A stretch of DNA of 64,000 nucleotides from Methanosarcina sp. UBA5. Lineage in GTDB: Archaea; Halobacteriota; Methanosarcinia; Methanosarcinales; Methanosarcinaceae. Below, piece by piece: positions 18,293 through 27,330 of the stretch. Within the stretch, counting starts at the first letter, position 1; every line of letters begins with the position of its first letter. Made by a program: the position numbers and the translations under genes. The stretch is from contig NZ_DAVG01000062.1 in NCBI RefSeq assembly GCF_002505485.1, forward strand, positions 1-64,000. The letters are read 5' to 3'. The notes below the pieces were generated by a model. That model did no database searches. It saw nothing but the letters and a program-made list of their open reading frames with translations, and was not told the origin of the DNA.

Positions 18293-18722
18293 ACATTTGA
18301 TCAGAATCCTGCCTATTCACATTTTACTGCAGTTAGTTAACTGTAAGGCTAACTGTAGTTTTTTGGACTGTTTTTCTTGCTTATTAGTCACTCTTACGAA
18401 ACTGCGTTTTATATATCATACTCTTAAGAAATTAATATGCTTTTTATGGAAAACTCAGAAATTCCGGTATATTATGTTATATCGGAATTTAACATATATA
18501 CTTAATAACATCAAATAGGTTTTCCTCGGTGTAAAAATATAAGAAATAAATTACCTCAATTGCTCTTGATATATATAATAATTTCTACGACAGTCTATAA
18601 GACAGAAAATCCATATGAACCGGAGAATTCATATGAGCCAGAGAATTAAGGCTTGCAGAAAAAATTTGAAAGATTAAACGGGTAACAAGAGACCAGATAA
18701 AATAGGCCGGCAGGGAATAGTT
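18293..18722. other. Divergent intergenic region with hairpin plus T tract
   Basis: A perfect-looking hairpin (arms CTGCAGTTAG at 18327-18336 and CTAACTGTAG at 18349-18358) is followed by TTTTTT. No plus-strand gene ends just before it, so it may be a leader structure, an operator or a relic instead of a terminator. A/T-rich TATA-like sequence at about 18568-18585 may drive the NAD(P)HX repair gene. Confidence 0.4.
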
Positions 18723-20231
18723 ATGAAGTGCATCAATTCTTTGAGGATGAAGGCGATAGACCGAAATTGCGAATGCCTTGGGCTTCTATCTGTCCAGTTA
18801 ATGGAAAATGCAGGGGCAGTTATTGCACAGCACATACGGGAAAAGCTTGAGAGCGGCAGAGTACTTTTTCTCGCAGGTAGAGGAAATAATGGAGGAGATG
18901 CTTTTGTTGCAGCCAGGCATCTTGCAGGCTCTTCAGGATACACTGTAAAGGTAATGCTACTTGGAAAAGCCAGGGATATAGGAACGAAAGAAGCTTTCCA
19001 TAACTTTTCCCTCCTGAAGTTCAGCCGTGTGGACGTGTTCGAAATAACGGATTCGAGCCAGATTGAAGCTGCGGCTTTGGAATGGTTCCAGGAAGCTGAT
19101 CTGCTCGTAGACGCAATATTCGGAACCGGAATAAGAGGAAAGCTCAGAGAGCCTGAGTCAACGGTTATCGACTTTATAAACCGGGAAGGGAAAGCCGGAA
19201 AAAATGTAATCTCGGTTGACATCCCTTCAGGACTTGACCCTGATGGCGGAGATTTTGAAAAAGCTGTACATGCAGGGCTTACAGTCACTTTTCACCATAT
19301 GAAGATCGGGCTTTTGGGCGAGAAAGCAAAAGAATACACTGGCGTGATAAAGGTTGCAGATATCGGAATTTGTGCTGACGCCGAACAGTATGTTGGTCCC
19401 GGAGACCTGATGATGCTACACAGGCGGAAGTCAAGGGAACACAAGGGGGATTCTGGAAGAATCCTTGTTATAGGAGGCGGCCCGTACTCAGGAGCTCCAG
19501 CCCTTGCAGCCTTTGCAGCCCTTAAGGCTGGAGCAGATCTTGCAACCGTAGCAGTGCCTGCACCTGTAGCCGAAATTGTGGCATCATATTCTCCGAATCT
19601 GATCGTCCGAAAACTCTCTTCAAATGTTCTCTGCCCGGAAGATCTTTCAATCCTTCTGGACCTCATAAATTCCCATGACGTGGTCGTGATGGGAATGGGG
19701 CTTGGGAGAGCGGCAGAAACCCTGGAAGCTGTCCGAAAAATCCTGCCTTTTTGCAGGAAAGCGGTTCTTGATGCCGATGCCCTCTCAGCTCTCTCAGGCG
19801 CTATTTTTGAAAGCCTTGCAGGCAACTGTGAACTGATAGTAACCCCGCATGCCGGAGAATTTGCCCGCCTGAGAAATCTGGAGACCCCTGAGAGCCAGGA
19901 ATCCCGTATTAAAGCTGTCAGGGAGTTTTCGGAGGAAAAAGGGGTTGTAACACTTCTCAAAGGAAAAATCGATATTATCTCGGATGGAAAACAGACTCTA
20001 CTGAACAGGACAGGAAACCCAGGCATGACCGTAGGGGGTACAGGAGACGTCCTTGCAGGGCTTACAGGATCTCTTTTTTCCCGAAATCCTGCATTCCTCG
20101 CGGCAGCCTGTGCTGCGCATATTAACGGGGCAGCCGGGGATTTAGCTTTTGAGAAGGCAGGAAATGGGCTGCTTGCAACGGATGTTCTGGAAAAAATTCC
20201 TGAAATCATTAAAGAGGCCGAGATCGGGTAA
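18723..20231 (+). CDS. nnr: Bifunctional NAD(P)H-hydrate repair enzyme (epimerase + ADP-dependent dehydratase)
   Basis: 502 residues. The N-terminal YjeF_N domain (about 1-210; FLAGRGNNGGDAFVAARHL, VDAIFGTGIRGKL, SVDIPSGLDPDGG) epimerises the R and S forms of hydrated NAD(P)H. The C-terminal ribokinase-like domain (about 225-500; IGGGPYSGAPALAAFAAL, LDADALSAL, TPHAGEFARL, NRTGNPGMTVGGTGDVLAG) dehydrates S-NAD(P)HX using ADP. Domain order and length are those of the bacterial and archaeal fused enzyme. It is the first gene of a plus-strand run that includes a small protein and moaC. Confidence 0.95.
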   Translation: MKCINSLRMKAIDRNCECLGLLSVQLMENAGAVIAQHIREKLESGRVLFLAGRGNNGGDAFVAARHLAGSSGYTVKVMLLGKARDIGTKEAFHNFSLLKFSRVDVFEITDSSQIEAAALEWFQEADLLVDAIFGTGIRGKLREPESTVIDFINREGKAGKNVISVDIPSGLDPDGGDFEKAVHAGLTVTFHHMKIGLLGEKAKEYTGVIKVADIGICADAEQYVGPGDLMMLHRRKSREHKGDSGRILVIGGGPYSGAPALAAFAALKAGADLATVAVPAPVAEIVASYSPNLIVRKLSSNVLCPEDLSILLDLINSHDVVVMGMGLGRAAETLEAVRKILPFCRKAVLDADALSALSGAIFESLAGNCELIVTPHAGEFARLRNLETPESQESRIKAVREFSEEKGVVTLLKGKIDIISDGKQTLLNRTGNPGMTVGGTGDVLAGLTGSLFSRNPAFLAAACAAHINGAAGDLAFEKAGNGLLATDVLEKIPEIIKEAEIG

Positions 20232-20317
20232 AGGAGATAAAGTAAAGTCTAAATGTAAAATACTGTAAAAGTCTAAATGTAAAACTGTAAATTTGCTAAA
20301 ATGGGGAGGAAATTCGT

Positions 20318-20503
20318 ATGGTACATGAAATTGAAAGGAAAATCGAGCTGGAAATTGAAAGAAACAGGATAAGAGTTTCAATTTTTTACGGGGAAGATGA
20401 ACAGGTTATAAAACTCAACATTGAAGAAGCCAGAGAACTTAGAAAAAAGCTCGATAAAGTACTTGAAGACTATTCACAAAGAAAGCAAGTCAGAATCGAC
20501 TGA
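20318..20503 (+). CDS. Small conserved-looking helical protein
   Basis: 61 residues, highly charged, no Cys and no membrane segment. The opening is beta-like (HEIERKIELEIERNRIRVSIFYGED) and the end is an amphipathic helix (EEARELRKKLDKVLEDY). A GGGGAGGA site sits about seven bases before the ATG, which strongly supports translation. It lies between nnr and moaC on the same strand. Function unknown. Confidence 0.75.
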   Translation: MVHEIERKIELEIERNRIRVSIFYGEDEQVIKLNIEEARELRKKLDKVLEDYSQRKQVRID

Positions 20504-20627
20504 TCCGAGAAAAAGCACTGAAATGCCAAGAAAAACCCTAAAATACTAAAAAAGGGAGATTAACAGCCAGATTGGCTCTAACCAGATAGATCAAGGTCAT
20601 ATTAAGTACAGAAAACGCGGTGATATT

Positions 20628-21095
20628 GTGGAAAAACAATTTACTCATATTGAGTCAGGCAGAGCGCATATGGTAGATATAAGCGAAAAACGTGAGATTC
20701 CGAGATTGGCGCGGGCTGCAGGGGAAATTATACTTTCAGGGGAGACTATAGAGAAGATAAAAACCGGAAACGTGGAAAAAGGCAACGTGCTTGCAACTGC
20801 GAGGGTTGCGGCCATGCTTGCGATTAAAAAAACTCCTGAGATAATTCCAATGTGCCACCAGATCTCGATCACTGCTATAGATGTGGATTTCGAGATCTGC
20901 AAAGGGATGATTTCAGCGGAGGTAGAAGTCCGGACTGTCGGGAAAACAGGAGTTGAAATGGAAGCTCTCACAGGGGTTTCGGCTGCTCTGCTGACTATAT
21001 GGGATATGGTGAAATCGGCGGAAAAAGATGAGAGTGGGAATTATCCTCATACTTCAATACAAAATATCAGGGTGCTCGAAAAGCTTAAAGGGTAA
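20628..21095 (+). CDS. moaC: MoaC, cyclic pyranopterin monophosphate synthase
   Basis: 155 residues with all MoaC landmarks: HMVDISEKREIPRLARAAG, IPMCHQISITAIDVDFEI, VRTVGKTGVEMEALTGVSAALLTIWDM and the closing IRVLEKLKG. It converts the MoaA product to cyclic pyranopterin monophosphate in molybdopterin/tungstopterin synthesis, needed in methanogens by formylmethanofuran dehydrogenase and formate dehydrogenase. The start is GTG at 20628 with a GGTGAT site close upstream. No other mo-genes are in the window. Confidence 0.95.
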   Translation: MEKQFTHIESGRAHMVDISEKREIPRLARAAGEIILSGETIEKIKTGNVEKGNVLATARVAAMLAIKKTPEIIPMCHQISITAIDVDFEICKGMISAEVEVRTVGKTGVEMEALTGVSAALLTIWDMVKSAEKDESGNYPHTSIQNIRVLEKLKG

Positions 21096-21171
21096 AGCCC
21101 AGGGCAAGCCCATAAAAAATAAGCTTTTTAAAGGATGGGATATATCAAGACGGCAGACTGAGGTATATATC

Positions 21172-22023
21172 TTGAAGATCATAGGTGGACCAGCATCACA
21201 GTTACTTGCCAGCCGCACTGCCCGGGCTTTAGGGACAGAGCCTGTACTTTCCGAGTTTAATCTATTTCCTGATGGGGAACTTTATCTCCGAATCGCAGAA
21301 GAGACTGAAAACGAGCGTGTGACCCTTATTCAGAGCACGCCCACTGATTCTGACCTTGTTTCCCTGCTCCAGCTTATCGATGCATGTGAAGGGGCAAAAG
21401 AGCTCAATGTCGTGATTCCTTACATGGGATATGCCAGACAGGACAAGAAGTTCAAGCCCGGAGAGCCAATCAGTGCCCGCGCAATTGCCCGCTGTATCAG
21501 GGCTGACCGTGTCTTTACGATAAACATCCACGAAAAAAGTGTGCTTGAACATTTCCCTGGCTCTGCGCACAACCTTGACGCAGCTAAACTTGTTGGGGAG
21601 TATATCGCAGGGCTTAACCTGGAAAACCCACTCCTGATTGCTCCGGATTCGGGAGCTGAAGGGCTTGTAAAGCGCGTCTCGTCAGGTCTGGGCTTTGATT
21701 ACGATCACCTGGAGAAAACGAGACTCAGCGGTGATACGGTTGTAATCAAGACAAAAAGTCTCGATGCAACAGGTAAGAATGTTGTCCTTGTAGATGATAT
21801 GATTGCAACAGGCGGGACAATGGCTGAATCTATCAAAATGCTCAGAGCCCAGGGAGCAGCAGACGTTCACATTGCTTGTGTACATCCAGTACTTGCAAGG
21901 AACGCAGCTTTAAGACTCTTCAACGCAGGCGTAGAGGACATCATCGGAACCGACACCCTTGAAAGAGGAGAGAGCAGGTTGAGCGTTGCCCCACTTATTG
22001 CAGATGCCCTTAAAGGACTCTGA
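21172..22023 (+). CDS. prs: Ribose-phosphate pyrophosphokinase
   Basis: About 283 residues. It makes PRPP from ribose 5-phosphate and ATP for nucleotides, His, Trp and pterin precursors. Signatures: IGGPASQLLASRTARAL, FPDGELYLRI, IPYMGYARQDKKFKPGEPISA, INIHEKSVLEHF and the PRPP loop VVLVDDMIATGGTM. I start it at TTG 21172 behind GAGGT (21160-21164). The longer frame from 21028 overlaps moaC and adds residues absent from the family. The length matches the short archaeal enzymes. Confidence 0.95.
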   Translation: MKIIGGPASQLLASRTARALGTEPVLSEFNLFPDGELYLRIAEETENERVTLIQSTPTDSDLVSLLQLIDACEGAKELNVVIPYMGYARQDKKFKPGEPISARAIARCIRADRVFTINIHEKSVLEHFPGSAHNLDAAKLVGEYIAGLNLENPLLIAPDSGAEGLVKRVSSGLGFDYDHLEKTRLSGDTVVIKTKSLDATGKNVVLVDDMIATGGTMAESIKMLRAQGAADVHIACVHPVLARNAALRLFNAGVEDIIGTDTLERGESRLSVAPLIADALKGL

Positions 22024-22025
22024 TT

Positions 22026-22060
22026 AAAATAGTTTAATTTTATTACCGTTAACTATTTTT
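22026..22060 (+). terminator. Hairpin with T run after prs
   Basis: AAAATAGTTTAA and TTAACTATTTTTT form a stem ending in a T tract just after the stop codon at 22023. Confidence 0.5.
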
Positions 22061-22083
22061 TATATTCTGTTGTCTTTAGTATT

Positions 22084-22800
22084 ATGACTCTTCCAGAAGT
22101 CTGTCCACTTGATGAAAGCCAGACATGTAAAGGGCGGGAGTGCCATCTCTTCTGCCTTGAGTGGAGAACAAAAGAACCCACCTGCCTTATAGGTTACAGC
22201 ATAACGAGTAAAGTTAAGTCCGGTAAAGCTGACCGTAACAGGGATACCTATGCTGAAGATACTTTCCGGAAACTAGGCAAGCAGCCCCTATCTAAAAGAA
22301 AAGATATCTCTGAAAAAGGAGACTGGATCCCTTCAAGGCTCTCAAAAAGACCTCAGGAAGTACCTGTTGAAAGGAAAGAAAAAAGCTTTACTCAGAACCG
22401 GTACTTTCAGGAAACGGCTGTAAAGAAGCCTGATCCGAAGTCCGAGGGAAATCATGACGAAAGGCTGAGAGAAAGATATGCTCCCGGCGATGCTGAGAAA
22501 GCCTCCATAAGGCTGGAATCCAGATTGAAAACTGTATCAGCTGAACAGAATCCGGTTATATATGCAAAAACTCAGCCCAAAGTCCAGGAAAAGCCAAAGG
22601 CCCCGGAAAAAGTAATTTCAAGAGATAAGCATACGACAATCTTTGCACCTTTTGACACCGATAAAAAAGATAACTCTTGCCTGTCAGGGAGAGACGAAAA
22701 AGCGAAACAGTCCCCTAATAATAGGGAAAAACGTAAAAAGCCTGATAAAGCGATGGAAATAGACCTTCCTGAAACTTATGATGAGGATTTCTGGAGTTAA
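22084..22800 (+). CDS. Hypothetical protein with N-terminal cysteine cluster and disordered tail
   Basis: 238 residues. The first 40 contain CPLDESQTCKGRECHLFCLEW followed by PTCLIGY, giving five or six Cys in a compact array that could hold zinc or an Fe-S cluster. The remaining 200 residues are Lys/Glu/Ser/Pro-rich, repetitive (KPDPKSEGNHDERLRERY, KVQEKPKAPEKVISRDK) and probably disordered. No ribosome site is obvious at the ATG, which follows a TATA-like T/A tract closely, so it may be leaderless. I do not recognise the family. The Cys domain suggests a scaffold or nucleic-acid partner. Confidence 0.75.
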   Translation: MTLPEVCPLDESQTCKGRECHLFCLEWRTKEPTCLIGYSITSKVKSGKADRNRDTYAEDTFRKLGKQPLSKRKDISEKGDWIPSRLSKRPQEVPVERKEKSFTQNRYFQETAVKKPDPKSEGNHDERLRERYAPGDAEKASIRLESRLKTVSAEQNPVIYAKTQPKVQEKPKAPEKVISRDKHTTIFAPFDTDKKDNSCLSGRDEKAKQSPNNREKRKKPDKAMEIDLPETYDEDFWS

Positions 22801-23207
22801 ACGCTCTCAGCCCGAAAATGGCTGTTTTTCGGTCAAGCCTTTTTTGAAAAGGGTTGACAGTTAACCGCCCTCAACCCGAAAAAATAGCTCAGACACAAAG
22901 GCAGAGACGTTCCAGAAAGGGTTTCTTACCCTTGAAGGAAAAATATCTTCCTTGCTCCGGCGTTTCTGAAGTAGATCTACTTGACTCCTTTATGAAGTTG
23001 ATTTTTCTGGTTTTAAGGCGTTGATATAATTATAAACCATGAATATAGAAGGAGTTATGAGGAAATCAACTATACGTCTGAGAGAAAATTTCGATATCGT
23101 AAAATTCTCATTTTCATGCTGCTTAACTTATGTTGCTTAACTTATGCTGCTTAACTTTCATTTTGCATGTTCGGGAAGGAAACAAAAAAAGGATATGATG
23201 ATTCAGG
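22801..23207. other. Intergenic region with hairpin repeat
   Basis: About 400 bases with no ORF. After the stop at 22800 a near-palindrome (22832-22858, GTCAAGCCTTTT / AAAAGGGTTGAC) resembles the hairpin at 24001-24023 and a weaker one near 35527. A short direct repeat of CTTAACTTATG(C/T)TG lies near 23120-23155. Confidence 0.5.
22832..22858. terminator. CAAGCCTTTT-type hairpin
   Basis: Stem of about 11 pairs with one mismatch and a TTG loop, placed shortly after a stop codon. Same family as the hairpin at 24001-24023. Confidence 0.5.
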
Positions 23208-23996
23208 ATGGACCGCCAGACATACCAGATAATCTACAGCTCACTGCATGACTTTAAAGATGTTTTCCGCCTTTCAGAGGAATATTCCAAACCCGTAGGC
23301 ATGCTTGCAACAATCCTCAACCAGAAGGTCGTAAAAAAGACTCGGTTCAAACACAGGAAAATTTATTCCCGGGAAAATGAACTTTTTTTAAAATGGAAAC
23401 AGGGACGTACGATTCTTGACCTTGCAGAGTACACAGGCTTTCCTCCTACCCTTATGGCATCGCTTATTATGAAAAATTGTCAAATTTCCAAGAAAAGTAT
23501 AAACTGGCTTTTCAAAAATGTGGATTCAATCGAAAACCGTCGCCTTAGAAAGGAAGTCAAAAAAGCTCTTGAGGTCGATCACTTCTTTTCCCCTCACGCC
23601 CATGAGATGCAGTGTAAGAAAGGCGAAATGGGAGAAGCACTTATCCAGAAATGGCTTGATGATAGGGAAATTCTGTATTGTACCGAGGCAGACATTCGGG
23701 CTAAAGGAGAAGGCAAGACTCCAGATTTTGTCCTGGAAGATCCTGTACGCATAGACAATCTAATGGTCAACTGGATTGAAAGCAAAGCACTCTTCGGAGA
23801 CGACTTTGAACACGAGCACTATTCGAAGAAGCAGTTTCGGGAGTATGCAGAGATTTTCGGAGAAGGCATGGTCGTTTACTGGTACGGCTATCTCGAAGAT
23901 CTTCCTGCCGAGGGCTATCTTGTAAAGAACTACAGCTTTTTTGAAGAATATAAAGAGGAAGTTGACGAGCTATTTAATTATCTGGTATACTGGTGA
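23208..23996 (+). CDS. TPD-domain putative nuclease, archaeal homologue of CDIN1 (C15orf41)
   Basis: 262 residues. The N-terminal half is helical and HTH-like (TILDLAEYTGFPPTLMASLIMK). The C-terminal half has MGEALIQKWLDDREILYCTEADIRAKGEGKTPDFVLEDP, then MVNWIESKALFGDD and a Lys/Gln-rich FREYAEIFGEGMVVYWYGY. Glu, the (T)PD Asp and E-x-K are the usual layout of a PD-(D/E)xK nuclease. The TPD motif is the signature of the family that includes human CDIN1, mutated in congenital dyserythropoietic anaemia type I. It lies convergent with rad50. Nuclease activity is inferred from the motif. Confidence 0.88.
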   Translation: MDRQTYQIIYSSLHDFKDVFRLSEEYSKPVGMLATILNQKVVKKTRFKHRKIYSRENELFLKWKQGRTILDLAEYTGFPPTLMASLIMKNCQISKKSINWLFKNVDSIENRRLRKEVKKALEVDHFFSPHAHEMQCKKGEMGEALIQKWLDDREILYCTEADIRAKGEGKTPDFVLEDPVRIDNLMVNWIESKALFGDDFEHEHYSKKQFREYAEIFGEGMVVYWYGYLEDLPAEGYLVKNYSFFEEYKEEVDELFNYLVYW

Positions 23997-24000
23997 ACCG

Positions 24001-24023
24001 CAAGCCTTTTCAAAAAAGGCTTG
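24001..24023. terminator. Perfect hairpin between convergent genes
   Basis: CAAGCCTTTT (24001-24010), loop CAA, AAAAGGCTTG (24014-24023), starting four bases after the stop codon of the TPD gene. Probably ends that transcript, and may also work on the rad50 side. Confidence 0.6.
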
Positions 24024-24105
24024 AGCGAAAACCCCTCTGGCGGCCTTTGAGTTTGATAACCTTATTCCAAACCTTATCGCGTGATCAACCAGCGCAACGG
24101 TTGTA

Positions 24106-27100
24106 TTAAAGCTTTACAATAGACGACATATTGGTAATAGGGTCTTTTTCTACCTGGAAAACGTGGTCTGCCGAGTCTATAAGGGACTCGTCATGGGAAA
24201 CCACAATAATCTGACCTACCCCTATGCCGCGCATCATGTCTATGAGTTTCAAAAGCTGATTTATATGCCCGCGGTCAAGAAAAACCGTAGGCTCATCAAG
24301 GATCATAGGGGGAAGCCCGTCTGCCCTGTCTCCGCCGAATCCCATAGCAAGAAGCCTGTAGATTGCACAGCGCAGGACAAGGTTAAAGATCGCACGTTCT
24401 CCTCCGCTAAGGAGTTTAGGTTCAAGGGGAGTTCCGTCCTTCCTGTAAACCGTGAGGTTGTATTCTGGGTCGAGTTCGATATGTGAATAAGCATTGTTTG
24501 TGTACATGAAGCTGAACATTTCATTCAAAAGGGTAGAAAGGGCCCCTATATTTCTTGTCCGCATATCAGCCCGAACACGCATATAAATGCTCTCAAGCTC
24601 CTCAGCGTTGCTATATACGGCTTCGAGATACTGCTGCCTGTTTTCAAGAGTTTTGAGTTCGTCTTTCAGCTCATTACGGCGTTTTAAGCTATTCTCTACC
24701 ATCCCGACTTCTTTTAAAAGCGCATCTTTTCCAGCCGTCATTTGCCGGATTTTTTCGGTAAGGTTTGCCTGATACTCTTCAAGCTGGGTACGCTTTAGCT
24801 GAAAATCTTCGAACCTGCTTCCCTGTAGCTTTCCTTCAAGCTGTTTTACCCGCTCGTTTCTTTCAAGGATTTCCCTGTCAAAGAAGCCAACTTTTTCGGC
24901 AAGGTTCCTGATTGAAGCTTCAAGCTCGGAGATTTTGTGCTTTATGTTATCCATCTGGATCAGGTTTGCCCCGAGTTTTTTTGTCTTCAGGAGACGCTTT
25001 GCACTCTCTTCATGGGTTTCTTTTGCCAGGACTTCTTTTTTCCTCAGGGCTTCAAGCTCAACTCCCAAGGTTTTGAGTTTTTCCTTTTCCAGAGTCTCCC
25101 GTTCAGCAAGCTCTTTTAATTTCTCATTGAGCTCTCCAAGCCTCTGCCCATAATTTTCGATCAGCGCAAGGGAAGTCCTTATTTTTCCATTGAGGCTCTC
25201 AATTTCCGAGGCGTTTTCAGCAAGCTTTTTCTCAAAGGTTTTTGCCTCCCGAAGCACTCTTTCACTTTCACCATGGGCTTTTTGAGCCGCCACCTCCCAG
25301 CCCTGCAGGGCTTTAATATCAGGAAGGAGCTTGCCCATTTTAGCCTCGAGTTCCTCCTTTTGTTTATTAAGATCTTCGAGTTTGAGGGAATCTTCCTCTG
25401 TCCTGGTTCTATGAATCGCTATCCTTTCTTGTAGATCCTTTGCCTTATTTTTGAGTCTCTCGTTTTCCAGGTCGTAATCCAAAATCCGCTTCTCCAGCTT
25501 TTTTGCATCCTTAAGCCGGTTGAGTTTTTTCTCGATTTCGGCCTGCTGGAGCTTTATATCGAGAAGTTCTGCTGCAAGCTTTTCTTTCTTCTGTTCAGAT
25601 TCCCCGGTTGTGCATGCAATTTCAGAGCCTTTGAGATCCTGCCCGCATGTAGGACATTTTCCTTCGGCAAGCAGCTGCCGATTTTTACGGAGGACTTTAT
25701 CGAGTTCCCTGAGGGTAGCTTCAAGCTCCTTTTCCCGTCCATGCAGCCTGTTTTTATTTTCCAGCAGAAGTTCGTTGAGGTACTCCAGATCCTCGAGCTG
25801 TTCTCCGGTAAAGCCAAGTCCCTTTAACCCCGCAGAAGCTTGGGATTTTTGCTCCTGGACTCCCAGAACTGCCTTTTCATTCTCCCTGAGCTCCTCTTCA
25901 AGGATTTCGATCTCGGTTTTGCTTTTCCGAACTGCGACCCTGTAATTTTGAAGTTCCTTATCAAGCGTGAGAAGATTTATATCTCCGGTTTCTTTTTCTT
26001 TGAAAGCAAGCGCAAGTTTTGTTGAGGCTTCGTTTTTTCGTTCACGCAGAAGGCTTTCTTTTTCTTCCAGCTCCTTTATATATAAAGGAATCTCATAAGT
26101 GTCCGTGAAGCCTGTAGTCTCTTTTGTAGCTTCTTTTAGCTTTTTATTCTCATCCTCGATTCTCAATATACTTTTCCTGTTTTCTTCTATTTTTCCGTTT
26201 GTATTCCCGATATCCGCCCGGCACTGCGTAAAAATCTGTTCAGTCTCAGCCCTTTCATTTTCAAAGTCGCGTAGAGCTTGAGTGTGAACCTCTTCTTCCC
26301 TGAGGAGAAGAGCAAGTTCTGTTGAGATTGCGTTTACCTTTTCCCTGGCAAGAAACTCTTCTTTTTCCTGCTGCAAGCTCAGAGCCTCAATCTCAAGATC
26401 TCCAAAGCCGCATTCTTCCCGAATAAGATTATTTTCTTCTCCCAGTCCGAGCAGAGCTTGCCTTTGTTCATGGGCTTCTCCGGCGAAGGCTTCTTTTTCC
26501 CGGATACAGCCAGATTTGTCTTCCTGGGACTTAACGAGGGCCTGCTTCAAGGTTTGGATTTCCTGGAGACGTTCCCTGTGCTCCGTAATCATCAGGTCGA
26601 ATTTTTCTTTCTGGGCAGCTGCAGCCTCTTTATTTTCATTAATTTTTTTTAAGATGGCATCGCTTTCCTTTATCTTCTGCCTGAGCCCATTCAGTACGGC
26701 ATGTGGTTCTGTACTTTCAATTCCCTCAATTTCGGCTTTTACGCCCGAAAGGCTGTTACTTGTGTCCCTTTGAAGCCTTCTTACAGCCGTTTTTGCGCTG
26801 CCTGCCCTTTCCCTGTACTCTTCGAGCTTTCCAAGCTGCAGCAGGCCGTCGATCATTCGCTGCCTGTCTTTTGGTTTTGCATTAATGAGTACATCAATTT
26901 CGCCCTGCCTGATGTAGGCACAGTTCCTGTAAGCCTCTTCATCCATGTTCAGAAGAGAGCAGACCTCTTCGTAAGTCCGTGTAGCCTGATCGACAATACT
27001 TTCCCCATTAGCATAGAGCACGCATTTCGAATTCGAAGCGTTCTCACTTTTAGGGGAATATCTGAAAGCCTGTTCGATAAGATAATCCTGCCCTAAATGC

Positions 27101-27330
27101 TCAAAGCCCAGGTTTATTTTCGCATTCTCAGCCCCTTTGAAGATTACATCTGCAAGCACAAAGTCCTTTGAAAGAATTTTGCTCCCGAAAAGCCCCATAA
27201 AACATGCTTCAAGCAGGCTGGATTTCCCGCTCCCGTTCACCCCAGAAATAACTGTAACTCCATCTTCAAATGTAAAATCCAGTTTTTTATAACTCCGGAT
27301 GTTTTCAATATATAGATTTTTGAGCTTCAC
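24106..27330 (-). CDS. rad50: Rad50, DNA double-strand-break repair ATPase
   Basis: A 1074-residue SMC-like ATPase. Walker A GVNGSGKSSLLEACFMGLFG is near the N terminus, then Q-loop YIRQGEIDVLI. Two long coiled-coil arms flank the zinc hook CPTC at residues 559-562. The C-terminal ATPase half has signature LSGGERAIFNLVLRCAIYRLL, Walker B and D-loop PPMILDEPTVFLDRGH, and VVSHDESLID. It partners Mre11 to tether and process DNA ends. Its ATG overlaps the mre11 stop by 4 bp, so the two are translationally coupled. The length is larger than Pyrococcus Rad50 (about 880) but has no broken motif. Confidence 0.97.
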   Translation of the reverse strand: MKLKNLYIENIRSYKKLDFTFEDGVTVISGVNGSGKSSLLEACFMGLFGSKILSKDFVLADVIFKGAENAKINLGFEHLGQDYLIEQAFRYSPKSENASNSKCVLYANGESIVDQATRTYEEVCSLLNMDEEAYRNCAYIRQGEIDVLINAKPKDRQRMIDGLLQLGKLEEYRERAGSAKTAVRRLQRDTSNSLSGVKAEIEGIESTEPHAVLNGLRQKIKESDAILKKINENKEAAAAQKEKFDLMITEHRERLQEIQTLKQALVKSQEDKSGCIREKEAFAGEAHEQRQALLGLGEENNLIREECGFGDLEIEALSLQQEKEEFLAREKVNAISTELALLLREEEVHTQALRDFENERAETEQIFTQCRADIGNTNGKIEENRKSILRIEDENKKLKEATKETTGFTDTYEIPLYIKELEEKESLLRERKNEASTKLALAFKEKETGDINLLTLDKELQNYRVAVRKSKTEIEILEEELRENEKAVLGVQEQKSQASAGLKGLGFTGEQLEDLEYLNELLLENKNRLHGREKELEATLRELDKVLRKNRQLLAEGKCPTCGQDLKGSEIACTTGESEQKKEKLAAELLDIKLQQAEIEKKLNRLKDAKKLEKRILDYDLENERLKNKAKDLQERIAIHRTRTEEDSLKLEDLNKQKEELEAKMGKLLPDIKALQGWEVAAQKAHGESERVLREAKTFEKKLAENASEIESLNGKIRTSLALIENYGQRLGELNEKLKELAERETLEKEKLKTLGVELEALRKKEVLAKETHEESAKRLLKTKKLGANLIQMDNIKHKISELEASIRNLAEKVGFFDREILERNERVKQLEGKLQGSRFEDFQLKRTQLEEYQANLTEKIRQMTAGKDALLKEVGMVENSLKRRNELKDELKTLENRQQYLEAVYSNAEELESIYMRVRADMRTRNIGALSTLLNEMFSFMYTNNAYSHIELDPEYNLTVYRKDGTPLEPKLLSGGERAIFNLVLRCAIYRLLAMGFGGDRADGLPPMILDEPTVFLDRGHINQLLKLIDMMRGIGVGQIIVVSHDESLIDSADHVFQVEKDPITNMSSIVKL

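Noticed and set aside
19292..20209. 305-codon minus-strand ORF over the NAD(P)HX repair gene
   Set aside because: Shadow of the well-supported plus-strand gene; composition (Arg/Ser/Pro-rich) is typical of an antisense frame.
21028..21171. Upstream extension of the ribose-phosphate pyrophosphokinase frame
   Set aside because: Overlaps moaC, adds 48 residues absent from the family, and a GAGGT site favours TTG 21172.
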